Below, piece by piece: positions 35,823 to 45,649 of a stretch of 55,245 bases of DNA (the stretch's first letter is position 1; each line of letters begins with the position of its first letter). The position numbers and the translations under genes were made by a program. A model generated the notes under the pieces. The model did not search any database, was not told where the DNA came from, and saw only the letters and a program-made list of their open reading frames with translations. Source of the stretch: Roseofilum acuticapitatum BLCC-M154 (GTDB lineage: Bacteria; Cyanobacteriota; Cyanobacteriia; Cyanobacteriales; Desertifilaceae); NCBI RefSeq assembly GCF_030068475.1, contig NZ_JAQOSP010000037.1, positions 1-55,245 of the forward strand, read 5' to 3'.

Positions 35823-36803
35823 ATGGAAGTTGTTTTTCAGATTATTCGCCAAGATCAAAAGATAGCACCCAGAGTTGAGCGCTACACTTTGGATGTCGAT
35901 CCGAGTGAAACGATCTTAAGTTGCCTCAACCGCATTAAGTGGGAACTCGATGGTACTCTCGCCTTCCGCAAAAATTGCCGCAATACCATCTGTGGAAGCT
36001 GTGGAATGCGAATTAATGGCCGTTCGGCACTCGCTTGTAAAGAAAATGTGGCGGGTGAACTCCAAGCTCAAGGAGAGGGTTCTGCAACCATCACTATTGC
36101 TCCTTTGGGGAATTTCCCGGTAATTAAGGATTTGGTGGTGGACATGCAATCGTTTTGGGATAACTTAGAAAAGGTCGATCCCTATGTGAGTACGGCCTCA
36201 AGATCCCTTCCAGAACGGGAGTTTCTCCAATCCCCTGAAGTGCGATCGCAACTGGAGAAAACCGGTAACTGTATTCTCTGTGGCGCTTGCTATTCTGAAT
36301 GCAATGCAGCAGAAGTCAACCCCGATTTTGTTGGCCCCCATGCCCTGGCAAAGGCCTATCGTATGGTAGCCGATACCCGCGATAGTCAAACTTCAGAGCG
36401 ATTAGATCAGTATAATGATGCCACCAGTGGCGTTTGGGCCTGCACCCGTTGTCTCTATTGCGATACCGTTTGCCCCATGGAGGTGAATCCTTTAGAGCAA
36501 ATTAGTAAAATTAAAGGGGAAATTCTCGATCGCCATACCGCCCAATCTAGCCGCCCCATTCGCCATCGTAAGGTTTTGGTGGATATGGTTAAAGATGGCG
36601 GTTGGGTCGATGAGCGGCAATTTGCTCTCAAAGTAGTTGGTAATGCTTTTCGAGATATTAAAGGCCTGTTGAGCCTTGCCCCCGTAGGCTTACGATTGTT
36701 AGCACGCAGTAAATTTCCCTTTACCTTTGAGCCTTCAGAAGGTACATCTGAAGTGCGATCGCTCATTGAAGCCGTTCAAAACCTAGAATCCTCAACAGAT
36801 TAA
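35823..36803 (+). CDS. sdhB: Succinate dehydrogenase/fumarate reductase iron-sulfur subunit
   Basis: The 326-residue protein carries electrons from SdhA to quinone in thylakoid or plasma membranes. The [2Fe-2S] ligands are in FRKNCRNTICGSCGMR and ALACKEN (C52, C57, C60, C72). The C-terminal ferredoxin-like domain has NCILCGACYSECNA and ACTRCLYCDTVCPMEVNPL for the [4Fe-4S] and [3Fe-4S] centres. It is somewhat longer than enterobacterial SdhB (about 240), as in other cyanobacteria. sdhA is not in the window, so the complex is split, a normal cyanobacterial arrangement. The Hli gene follows 19 bp later. Confidence 0.93.
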   Translation: MEVVFQIIRQDQKIAPRVERYTLDVDPSETILSCLNRIKWELDGTLAFRKNCRNTICGSCGMRINGRSALACKENVAGELQAQGEGSATITIAPLGNFPVIKDLVVDMQSFWDNLEKVDPYVSTASRSLPEREFLQSPEVRSQLEKTGNCILCGACYSECNAAEVNPDFVGPHALAKAYRMVADTRDSQTSERLDQYNDATSGVWACTRCLYCDTVCPMEVNPLEQISKIKGEILDRHTAQSSRPIRHRKVLVDMVKDGGWVDERQFALKVVGNAFRDIKGLLSLAPVGLRLLARSKFPFTFEPSEGTSEVRSLIEAVQNLESSTD

Positions 36804-36822
36804 CCCCTTTTGGAGATCCCTT

Positions 36823-37092
36823 ATGAATTCTGATGAAATGCCCGAATCTACCCCTGAATTCCCGTTTGAATCTACTCCTGAATTCGACTTTGAATCTACC
36901 CCCGAACCGACTCCAACCCCAGAATCTCCTACACCAGAGTCTAACCCCTCCGAACTTTCTGAACCTTCCTTTGGCTGGACAACCTATGCCGAACAACTCA
37001 ACGGCCGCTTTGCCATGATCGGTATTATTCTCCTGTTAATTCTAGAATTCGTCAGTCAGCAAACCTTCTTTGAGTGGATTGGTTGGCAGTAA
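36823..37092 (+). CDS. High-light-inducible protein (Hlip/SCP), extended N-terminus
   Basis: The 89-residue protein ends with the Hlip signature: FGWTTYAEQLNGRFAMIGII, which has the chlorophyll-binding ExxNGRxAM motif, followed by one membrane helix. Hlips bind chlorophyll and carotenoid, protect photosystem II under high light and assist pigment delivery. The N-terminal 45 residues are an acidic, Pro-rich tail of imperfect repeats (ESTPEFPF, ESTPEFDF, ESTPEPTP). That is longer than in typical Hlips (60-70 residues). It is 19 bp after sdhB, so the two are probably cotranscribed. GGAG lies 11 bases before the ATG. Confidence 0.9.
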   Translation: MNSDEMPESTPEFPFESTPEFDFESTPEPTPTPESPTPESNPSELSEPSFGWTTYAEQLNGRFAMIGIILLLILEFVSQQTFFEWIGWQ

Positions 37093-37096
37093 CGTG

Positions 37097-37176
37097 GAGG
37101 GATAGGGGAGTAGGGTGATAGGGAGATAGGGTGACTAGAAACTCGGTTTCTCCCCATTCCCCCATTCCCCCATTCC
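37097..37176. repeat. GGGATAG-type low-complexity inverted region
   Basis: A run of GGGATAG/GGGAGATAGGG units (about 37100-37130) is followed by a hairpin with GAAAC/GTTTC arms (37139-37151) and then CCCCATT units. The two purine- and pyrimidine-rich arms can pair. It separates convergent Hli and TolB-like genes and may terminate both. Confidence 0.6.
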
Positions 37177-37695
37177 CTACTCAATCCTCTCTCCCAGACG
37201 GTTATAGACGAAAATATCCCATTGCCCCTTGGCATTGGCTTCAAACACAATTCGAGAACCATCGGCATTTAACATCGGATTCTGAACTTGAGTATTTAAA
37301 TTACCGGTAATGTTGCGTAATTGTCGCAGGGATCGATCGTAGAGATAAATATCGGTTTCGCCCTGACGGTTACCCGCAAAAACAATATAGCGACCATCTA
37401 TAGAAACATCGGGATGGGAAGCAATCATATCTAAGGCATTAAGACCGGGTAGATCGATGAGGCGGCGCTCGACTAAATCATACAGATAAATATCTTGACT
37501 GAAGCCGCGATCGGAGGAAAAGACGAGATAGCGACCGGCTACATGGGGGTCAGATTCACTATAGGCGCTATTGAGGCTTTTACCATTCGGATCGTAGGGT
37601 TCGGCCAGCACTTGCGGATAGCTACACCCTATCAATTGAGTTAAAACCACCAGCATAGAGAACCAAACAACACTCGGCCCTTTCTTCTTACCCAT
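37177..37695 (-). CDS. TolB-like (PD40) lipoprotein 1
   Basis: The 172-residue protein has a lipobox-like signal (VVLTQLIGCSYP, Cys about 24). TolB/PD40 beta-propeller repeats follow: GRYLVFSSDRGFSQDIYLYD, then DGRYIVFAGNRQGETDIYLYD and GSRIVFEANAKGQWDIFVYN. Three to four blades fit this length, fewer than a full six- or seven-blade propeller. It is a paralogue of the gene just upstream (37717-38250), suggesting a hetero- or homo-oligomer. Probably anchored in a membrane, facing the periplasm. Function is unknown; TolB proteins usually bind protein partners. Confidence 0.8.
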   Translation of the reverse strand: MGKKKGPSVVWFSMLVVLTQLIGCSYPQVLAEPYDPNGKSLNSAYSESDPHVAGRYLVFSSDRGFSQDIYLYDLVERRLIDLPGLNALDMIASHPDVSIDGRYIVFAGNRQGETDIYLYDRSLRQLRNITGNLNTQVQNPMLNADGSRIVFEANAKGQWDIFVYNRLGERIE

Positions 37696-37716
37696 TACTC
37701 ATTACTCATGACTTAA

Positions 37717-38250
37717 TTATACCGGCCCATCGGGAATATCAAGTTCAATATTGGGGCCGCGATCGATCACTTCAATATCCCATTGACCCCGACGGTCTGT
37801 TTCAAAGACCACATAACGACCATCTGGGCTAATACTCGGATTGCGTACCCAACCCGGATATGCCAAGGTTAAGGCTTCCTGTCGTTTAGTGACCCGATCG
37901 TAAAGAATAATTTCTGGTTTGCCGCGAATACTACTGAGATAGACAATGTAGCGGGCATTATGGCTAATACTAGGAGATTCGATGATGGCGTTGGGTTGAT
38001 TGAGACGAGGCAGTGGGATAAATTGACGTTGACTGAGATGATAGAGATAAATTTGCTGACGGCGATCGCGGTTAGACACAAACGCCACATATTGACCACT
38101 GCCACTAACCGCCGGTTGCTCATCCCGATAGCGACTATTAATTGCCTGGGGGCCGAGGGGAACCTCTACCCGGTTACATCCCCCCAGAAGAACGACCCAG
38201 ACTCCTAAACTCAGCAGGATGACTTGGCTTAACCGAGAGTCACTCCGCAT
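37717..38250 (-). CDS. TolB-like (PD40) lipoprotein 2
   Basis: The 177-residue paralogue has a lipobox (VVLLGGCNRVE, Cys about 25) and repeat units GQYVAFVSNRDRRQQIYLYH, ARYIVYLSSIRGKPEIILYD and GRYVVFETDRRGQWDIEVID. Its order, length and blade phrases match TolB-like lipoprotein 1, which lies 21 bp downstream, so the two arose by tandem duplication and diverged. Operon with it is likely. Role unknown. Confidence 0.8.
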   Translation of the reverse strand: MRSDSRLSQVILLSLGVWVVLLGGCNRVEVPLGPQAINSRYRDEQPAVSGSGQYVAFVSNRDRRQQIYLYHLSQRQFIPLPRLNQPNAIIESPSISHNARYIVYLSSIRGKPEIILYDRVTKRQEALTLAYPGWVRNPSISPDGRYVVFETDRRGQWDIEVIDRGPNIELDIPDGPV

Positions 38251-38264
38251 AGTTAACTCACTCC

Positions 38265-39113
38265 CTAATAGTCAAAATTCCCCGGTCGATCGTTGGGGCG
38301 ATCGCTACTTAAATCATCAAGTGGCTCAAAATCCACATAATCTTCCCTTGGCGGTTCCGGTTCTCGGCGATCGCGATACCCACCATTATCACTCTCTGGA
38401 GGTCGCGGACGACGGCTTTCAGATGGGGGACGGGACTCTCGCGACTCTGGAGGACGACCATAGGAGCGATCGTCATCATCCATCGGGCCATAGGGGTCTT
38501 CATACCCCGTTGACCGATAACTCGACGTTTCCCAATCCTCAGACCCTCGACTGGTTGTTGGTGAAGGACGGCGCGGGGGTCTGCTTCCTGAGCTAGAAGC
38601 AGGGGCTGAAGGGCGGGAACTACTGCGTCGGCGGCTCGATGAAGAGCGTCGGGGATAATCCTCCTCATAGCGATCGCCTTGAGGATAGCGGTCTTCCTTC
38701 GTGCCAATCATCCGTCGGGGGCGCGGTTCTTCCTCCGGCTCCAACCGATCTAAGCGAGGATCGTAATTATCATACCCATCATAAGTATATGCCCGGCTGA
38801 CTGGGCGATCGTCATCCACAATCGGCGTATTTTGCTTCGCCCGCGAGGTCGCCAAACCCCTTAAGCGAATACTTTCCACGGCAAAAAAAATCGCCGATCC
38901 CGTCAACAGAAACTGACCAAACGTTAAAATCGGATCGAGTCGCCATCCTTGAAAAAATAGAATACCACCACTGAGAACGGCCACCGCCATGAAAAAAATA
39001 TCATGATCCCGCGCCAATTCTGGGCGAACAGACCGGAGAAAATACAACCCAGCGCCGGCCCCAAACAGGACAACGCCCAACATTGCCCCTGGGTTGAGTC
39101 CAATATTGACCAT
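38265..39113 (-). CDS. ycf66: Ycf66 family protein
   Basis: The 282-residue protein begins MVNIGLNPGAMLGVVLFGAG, with three membrane helices (about 7-26, 38-55, 62-80), the Ycf66 N-terminal domain found in cyanobacteria and some plastids. The C-terminal 180 residues are disordered: Arg, Ser, Pro and Asp rich with RRSSSSRRRSSSRPS and repeated PPRE/RPPES phrases. Ycf66 has no established function; a thylakoid role is inferred from distribution. It lies downstream of psbX on the same strand, as in other cyanobacteria to my recollection. Confidence 0.85.
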   Translation of the reverse strand: MVNIGLNPGAMLGVVLFGAGAGLYFLRSVRPELARDHDIFFMAVAVLSGGILFFQGWRLDPILTFGQFLLTGSAIFFAVESIRLRGLATSRAKQNTPIVDDDRPVSRAYTYDGYDNYDPRLDRLEPEEEPRPRRMIGTKEDRYPQGDRYEEDYPRRSSSSRRRSSSRPSAPASSSGSRPPRRPSPTTSRGSEDWETSSYRSTGYEDPYGPMDDDDRSYGRPPESRESRPPSESRRPRPPESDNGGYRDRREPEPPREDYVDFEPLDDLSSDRPNDRPGNFDY

Positions 39114-39538
39114 GACTTGCCTACTCCACGAAACTGAACGATAGCGCTGTGCGCTGGTAATGGATCATCATTCACACTAATCGGTAAACGGTAGGGGCAG
39201 TTAAGCCTGAGCTTCGTGGGGAAGACCAGAGGAGTGGTTAACCCGCCCCTACTTGTCCACGGCTTATGCAATTGTAGATTACATCAATCCACTTTTGACC
39301 CTTGCTGAATCAGGATTTCTGATGTACTTACTTCAAAAATTTTACCGCAAATCCTTGAGCGTCAGTGACAGCACTTTCTATTGCGATCAAAATACGTTTT
39401 TATCCCCCTAAATCTCCTCTTCGACTGCACTCAGGGCCAGTCTTAGAAAGGGAAGGATGGTAACGTATCTCGTAGGATTGCCCAGGGCTGTATGCCAACT
39501 CTCCCAAGGATTTGCGGCTCCCAATTGGCTCGAATTCC
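39114..39538. other. Intergenic region between ycf66 and psbX
   Basis: I find no gene in these 425 bp. An R3-type repeat lies at about 39201-39255 (GGTAGGGGCAGTTAAG and GGTTAACCCGCCCCTAC ends). A degenerate R2-like stretch spans about 39370-39475: ACAGCACTTTCTATTGCGAT, then ATCCCCCTAAATCTCC, then TCTTAGAAAGG. Its stems are largely broken. The ycf66 promoter, if separate from psbX, must be here. Confidence 0.5.
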
Positions 39539-39658
39539 TTAAGAGCGCTGGATTTTGTCCCGTTGACTAATAAAGATTAAAGCAACGGTTGCCGGAATGA
39601 CGACAATTGCGCCACCCCAGACTAAGCTCCACAAAAAATTGGCTAAAGAAGGAGTCAT
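39539..39658 (-). CDS. psbX: Photosystem II protein PsbX
   Basis: A 39-codon minus-strand frame encodes a protein that begins MTPSLANFLWSLVWGGAI and ends ALIFISQRDKIQRS, one membrane helix with a short basic C-terminus. Length and sequence are those of cyanobacterial PsbX, a peripheral PSII subunit near cytochrome b559 that helps quinone QB binding or turnover. The stop is TAA at 39539-39541. It lies upstream of ycf66 in the same direction. Confidence 0.95.
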   Translation of the reverse strand: MTPSLANFLWSLVWGGAIVVIPATVALIFISQRDKIQRS

Positions 39659-39746
39659 AGATCCTCACGCAAGATTACTAAAAGATTTACATTTCGTTTA
39701 ATTCTAACAGCAATGAGTTTACATTCGACAGAAAACAGAAGCGGCT

Positions 39747-41009
39747 CTAGCGGTTAACTGGCTCAAAGCGGATGAGCTGGCCGTTCGATGCATCGGTCAG
39801 CACATAGAGCATCCCATCTGGCCCTTGTCGAACATCCCGTACTCGCTGACCGATCGCGATCGACTCTTCATTTAACACCTTGCCCGACTCGTCTAGCTCG
39901 ATACGGCGAACATCTTGAGACACTAAACCCCCAGCAAAGAGATTACCTTGCCATTGGGGAAAGAGGGTTCCCGAATAAACCGCCAAGCCAGAGGGAGCAA
40001 TGGAGGGAGTCCAGATTAGTTTAGGGTCTACCATCCCCGGCAGGGAAGTTTCTGGAGCAATCATGCCGCCCGAATATTCTCGACTGTGGGTGGCTACGGG
40101 CCAGCCATAGTTTTTACCGGCTTCTACCCAATTGACTTCATCTCCTCCCCTAGCCCCATGCTCAGTCGCCCAAACCCGGTTGGCAGAGGCATCGAAGGCC
40201 AATCCTTGAATATTACGATGGCCATAGCTCCAAACTTCTGGTGCTGCCTCGGCATTGTTGAGAAAAGGGTTATCTGCTGGAATTGAACCATCGTCATTGA
40301 TGCGGATAATTTTTCCCAGATGACTGCCAAGATTCTGGGCTTGTTGGCGGATGAATTGCCCCTCAAGTTCTACGGGAGGATTGCCCCCATCGCCAATGGA
40401 GGCTAACAGCGTGCCGTCGGGCAGCCATAAAAGACGGGAGCCGAAGTGCTGTCCTCTGGGTTTGGTTTGGGAGACTTCAAAAATGACTTGCCAATTGCTC
40501 AGGGAACTGCCATCAAAGGTGGCTCGCGCAATGCGCGTGCGGTTCTCTGAAGAGGTTCCATGAGCGTAGGTGAAATAAATCAGGCGGTTGTCTGCAAAGT
40601 CTGGATGCAGGACAATATCTAGAAGTCCCCCTTGGCTCTGGGCAAAAACTTCGGGGACTCCAGGAATTGGAGTGGGATCGAGGATACCTTCTCGGACAAT
40701 ACGCAAGCGTCCCGATCGCTCGGTAATCAGAATGGAACCTTCTGGCAGCCAGGTGAAACCCCATGGATGTTCTAGGTTTTCGACTACGGTGATGCTCTTA
40801 AGGTTTGGATTGCCAGCCGATGCCATTTCTGATGGAGCTGGGGCATCTGTGGCGGATTCTTCAAGGGGGATCTCAGTTGCAGGTTCTGATTGAACTTGCG
40901 TCGTACACCCCATGACTCCTAAAAAGGCGATCGCCGATCCGACGGCAAGAAAATTGCAGGCTTTTGTGAGGGTAGGACATTCTCGATTGCGATCGATGGG
41001 AAACATCAT
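39747..41009 (-). CDS. PQQ-type sugar dehydrogenase (YliI/soluble aldose dehydrogenase family), lipoprotein
   Basis: The 420-residue protein has a lipobox (FLGVMGCTTQV, Cys about 35) and a six-bladed GSDH/PQQ beta-propeller: HPWGFTWLPEGSILITERSG, VFAQSQGGLLDIVLHPDF, LIYFTYAHG, FGSRLLWLPDGTLLASIGDG, EVWSYGHRNIQGLAF and WATEHGARGGDEVNW. Family members oxidise aldoses with PQQ and calcium. Whether this strain makes PQQ is unknown. The linker after the Cys is acidic and Pro-rich. Divergent from yggT. Confidence 0.88.
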   Translation of the reverse strand: MMFPIDRNRECPTLTKACNFLAVGSAIAFLGVMGCTTQVQSEPATEIPLEESATDAPAPSEMASAGNPNLKSITVVENLEHPWGFTWLPEGSILITERSGRLRIVREGILDPTPIPGVPEVFAQSQGGLLDIVLHPDFADNRLIYFTYAHGTSSENRTRIARATFDGSSLSNWQVIFEVSQTKPRGQHFGSRLLWLPDGTLLASIGDGGNPPVELEGQFIRQQAQNLGSHLGKIIRINDDGSIPADNPFLNNAEAAPEVWSYGHRNIQGLAFDASANRVWATEHGARGGDEVNWVEAGKNYGWPVATHSREYSGGMIAPETSLPGMVDPKLIWTPSIAPSGLAVYSGTLFPQWQGNLFAGGLVSQDVRRIELDESGKVLNEESIAIGQRVRDVRQGPDGMLYVLTDASNGQLIRFEPVNR

Positions 41010-41129
41010 TATCTTCCACGAAACGGTTACTGGGTCGGAAGGATGGCTTACCTTGTTCTTCAGTCTAGCGCAACACCACAGTTGTACAATTCAATTAGAT
41101 GTCACACCATAAGAGATAAAGCAAAGCCG

Positions 41130-41414
41130 ATGACTACCCTGAGCCTAATCAGTTTAATCTTAGGAATTACCTTGGCAATCATGACCTTTTTGTTCATTTT
41201 CCGGATTGTCCTGACCTGGTATCCTCAAGTTAATCTTAATAGTTTTCCGTTTAATGTTGTCGCTTGGCCCACGGAACCCTTTTTAAGTCCCTTACGCAAA
41301 GTAATTCCTCCCCTAGGCGGTGTTGATATTACTCCTATTATTTGGGTGGGGATTTGCTCTTTGATCCGAGAATTGCTGATTGGCCAACAAGGGTTGTTGA
41401 AAATGATGCTCTAA
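41130..41414 (+). CDS. YggT/Ycf19-family membrane protein
   Basis: The 94-residue protein has two membrane helices (about 4-28 and 67-86). The YggT signature RIVLTWYPQVN, then PTEPFLSPLRKVIPPLGGVD and PIIWVGI, is clear. In plastids and cyanobacteria the family (YlmG/Ycf19) is linked to membrane complex assembly and nucleoid positioning. The frame opens at 41043, but the ATG at 41130 gives the family N-terminus. The PQQ-type gene is divergent. Confidence 0.9.
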   Translation: MTTLSLISLILGITLAIMTFLFIFRIVLTWYPQVNLNSFPFNVVAWPTEPFLSPLRKVIPPLGGVDITPIIWVGICSLIRELLIGQQGLLKMML

Positions 41415-41458
41415 GGGGCAGTTCTCCCTTGCATGTCCGCTTTTAATTTTTACTGAAT

Positions 41459-42304
41459 ATGACAATTCTCTTTCGGAATTCGCGAATTAAGCTCTCTGCT
41501 GGAATGCTGTTTTGGCGAGAAGTGGGTCAGGGAACCCCAATTATTTTTTTACATGGCTCCTGGGATGAGGGGGGGCAATGGGTGGGGGTGATGGAGCGGT
41601 TGGGGGCAGATTATCAGTGTTTTGCTCCTGATTTACTGGGATTTTCTGAGTCGGATCGGCCGAATGTCCATTATTCCTTGAATTTACAGGTCGAGTGTTT
41701 GCAGGAATATTTCCAGGCTCTGAAATTAGATGGGGTTTATCTGGTGGGCCATTCTCTGGGGGGATGGATTGCGACGCGCTATGGTTTGGCTCATCCAGAG
41801 CAGGTGAAAGGCTTGATTTTATTGGCTCCGGAAGGGGTGGATGTACCGGAGTTAAAAGACCGATGGAAATCAGCATCTTGGTTGGTGGGGCCGAAATCGT
41901 TTTGGGTGCAATTGCTGAAGGTGGTGTTACCTGTGGCTCGATGGATGGGCAAGGGGAAACCGATCGAGGCGCTGTTGGAGAGGCGATCGCATTTTCTGCA
42001 ATTTTTCCCGGCTTGTCAGATGCTGTTTTTACGCAGGGCTAGGGAAATTCAGGCGGAATATGTGCAGGATGAGTTGCCTACTCTCAAGGTTCCGAGTTTA
42101 CTGCTATCGGGTTTATCCAGCCATAGCGATCGCCCAGAAATTGACCGGCTTAACCAGGTGTATAGCGAGCGAGTGCCTAATCTAAAAGAACAAACCTTAC
42201 CGACAGGCGATCCCGATTGGCCGCGCAGCCATTCGGATGCAGTGGCCCAGGCCATTCGCGAGTTTGTGCAGGCGATCGAAACTGACCAAAACCCCTCCAA
42301 GGGC

Positions 42305-42313
<9 letters not shown>
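41459..42313 (+). CDS. Alpha/beta hydrolase
   Basis: This 284-residue protein has the canonical fold: FLHGSWDEGGQW (oxyanion loop), CFAPDLLGFSESDRP, VGHSLGGWIATR (nucleophile Ser about 98), ILLAPEGVD and the final His in PRSHSDAV. The cap region after residue 130 is rich in Trp and Lys. The substrate is unknown. The promoter of purA overlaps its final codons. Confidence 0.88.
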
Positions 42314-43687
<1,374 letters not shown>

Positions 43688-43760
43688 AGCAATGTCCTTC
43701 TAGGACGGCTTTTCCTAATCTATAGCTAACTGAGTTAAAATCAACACTGAAACAGAGATT

Positions 43761-44354
43761 ATGGAACTTACTATTGAGTGTCACCAAAGAGAAGCGGGAA
43801 CTAAACCCAGAGCCTTACGCCGTTCTGGATTTATCCCAGCTAATTTGTATGGACACAAGGGCAATGAATCGATTTCTTTGACCGTGGATGATAAAACGGT
43901 ACAGAATCTGCTCAAAAGTGCTGTGGTCAACAATACCCTGATTAATGTCAATATCCCGGAACTCTCTTGGAGCGGTAAAGCTCTTTTGCGGGAAGTGCAA
44001 CGCCACCCCTGGAAAGGTTTCCCTTATCACCTGAGTTTCTTTTCTATTGCTTCTCAAAAGAGCGTGGAAGTGGATGTGCGCTTAAACTTTGTCGGAGAGG
44101 CGATCGGCGTGAAACAATCTGGTGGCTTACTCGATTCTCCCCTGAGTGAAGTTCGAGTGCAATGCCCTCCCGATCGAATTCCAGAAGCTATTGATGTGGA
44201 TGTCAGCGATCTGCCCGTTGGCGGTTCTTTGGCTGTCAAAGATTTGAATATCCCCGAAGGAGTGAAAATTATGGCCGAACCGAAACAACTGGTGGTTACG
44301 GTATTGGCTTCTAGGGTGACCCGGAAAATGGCAGAAGAAGAGACTAAAGATTAG
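43761..44354 (+). CDS. rplY: 50S ribosomal protein L25/CTC
   Basis: The 197-residue CTC-type L25 binds 5S rRNA. The N-terminal half has [20 protein letters not shown] and [11 protein letters not shown]; the CTC C-terminal beta domain follows ([19 protein letters not shown]). A mild rho-independent terminator lies 29 bp downstream. Confidence 0.95.
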   Translation: MELTIECHQREAGTKPRALRRSGFIPANLYGHKGNESISLTVDDKTVQNLLKSAVVNNTLINVNIPELSWSGKALLREVQRHPWKGFPYHLSFFSIASQKSVEVDVRLNFVGEAIGVKQSGGLLDSPLSEVRVQCPPDRIPEAIDVDVSDLPVGGSLAVKDLNIPEGVKIMAEPKQLVVTVLASRVTRKMAEEETKD

Positions 44355-44382
44355 AGAGGTTTTTCTTACACTACCCTTTTGG

Positions 44383-44410
44383 GGGCGGATTTCGGTTCGC
44401 CCTTTTTTTT
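44383..44410 (+). terminator. Rho-independent terminator after rplY
   Basis: GGGCGGA/TTCGCCC (7 bp, with one G-T pair) with loop TTTCGG (44383-44402) is followed by eight Ts (44403-44410). It ends the rplY transcript before the PfkB-family gene. Confidence 0.85.
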
Positions 44411-44453
44411 TGCGCTGTTCCGTTTTTGAATATCAGGAGGATTGAGAATTAGT

Positions 44454-45452
44454 ATGAGTAATCAAGTGGATGTTTTTGGTGTGGGTAATGCGTTGGTCGA
44501 TGTGTTGGCCTTTGTGGATGACTCCTTTATTGTGGAGCGGTCTTTGGAACGTGGGGTGATGACTCTGGTAGATGCCCAAGCTCAGGGTAAAATTTTGGGG
44601 GGACTCCAGCGAGATGACCTGAAATTAAGGTCTGGAGGTTCTGCGGCTAATACGATGATTGCGATCGCCCAAAGTGGCGGTACAGGATTTTATACCGGTA
44701 AAGTGGCCGCCGATACCAATGGCCAGTTTTATGCTCAGGATATGAACGCTGCCGGAATTAAGTTTGAAGTGGCTCCTGCGCCTCTAGAAAACGGCCCCAC
44801 GGGGACTTGTGTGGTATTGACTACCCCAGATGCAGAACGCACTATGTGTACCAATTTAGGGGCTTCCACAACTCTTTCCCCCAGTGATATTGATGTGGAG
44901 AAGCTGAAACGTTGTCAATATAGCTATGTGGAAGGCTATCTTTGGACAGGGGATGATACCCGCAAAGCGAGTATTGAGACTATGGAGCAGTCTAAGCGCC
45001 ATGGGGTGAAGGTTTCCTTTACTCTTTCTGACCCGTTTTTGTTGCACAGTTTCCGCGATGATTTTCGCCAAGTGGTGACAGATTATTGTGATGTGCTGTT
45101 TTGTAATGCGGATGAAGTGCGTCAATTTTTAGACCTCGAAGACCTAGATGCTTGTGCCCAAAAAGTCGGAGAAATGGTCGATCTTGCCTTTATTACGGAT
45201 AGTAGTAAAGGGTGTTTAGTAGTACAAAACAAGGAAGTGATTACCGTAGAAGGTTTTCCGGTTAAGCCTTTAGATACGGTGGGTGCAGGGGATGCTTTTG
45301 CCGGTGGTGCATTGTATGGACTCACCCATGGCTATAGTGCGCCGCAAGCGGCTCGGTGGGGGAATTATCTGGGATCGGCGATCGTGCAGATTCAAGGGCC
45401 CCGGTTGGAAAAAGCACCTGTAGAGCAGATGGCAGCTATTCTCGGATCTTAA
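44454..45452 (+). CDS. PfkB-family carbohydrate/adenosine kinase
   Basis: The 332-residue kinase begins DVFGVGNALVDVLAFV. LRSGGSAANTMIA is the substrate-binding motif and DTVGAGDAFAGGALYGL the catalytic anion-hole motif with the base Asp. Cyanobacterial members of this length are usually called adenosine kinase, though the sugar or nucleoside specificity is not proven by sequence. The frame opens at 44442 (TTG), but the ATG at 44454 is the likely start. AGGAGG lies 13 bases before it, a rather long spacing. Confidence 0.85.
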   Translation: MSNQVDVFGVGNALVDVLAFVDDSFIVERSLERGVMTLVDAQAQGKILGGLQRDDLKLRSGGSAANTMIAIAQSGGTGFYTGKVAADTNGQFYAQDMNAAGIKFEVAPAPLENGPTGTCVVLTTPDAERTMCTNLGASTTLSPSDIDVEKLKRCQYSYVEGYLWTGDDTRKASIETMEQSKRHGVKVSFTLSDPFLLHSFRDDFRQVVTDYCDVLFCNADEVRQFLDLEDLDACAQKVGEMVDLAFITDSSKGCLVVQNKEVITVEGFPVKPLDTVGAGDAFAGGALYGLTHGYSAPQAARWGNYLGSAIVQIQGPRLEKAPVEQMAAILGS

Positions 45453-45472
45453 CTGAAGTTGTTAGATTTTAA

Positions 45473-45494
45473 GGAGTGCGAGCATCTTGCTCGC
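45473..45494. repeat. R1-type hairpin, single
   Basis: GCGAGC/GCTCGC with loop ATCTT lies at 45478-45494, preceded by AAGGAGT. Both arms differ from the GGGAGC/GCTCCC form in a compensatory way. It lies between the PfkB gene and cydA. No other gene is visible in the remaining 197-bp spacer. Confidence 0.75.
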
Positions 45495-45649
45495 TTGTTG
45501 TTTCTTCGGATCTGTTCGAGTGGCTCCGATTACTCATTACCGCCAAAATCTGTAAACTTTCTTAAAGTATCCTACTCAACCCTTGCCTAAATTACGAACT
45601 ATCCGTTAAACCAAAAGAGCAAAAACTTATATCGTATGCAGAACAGTCC

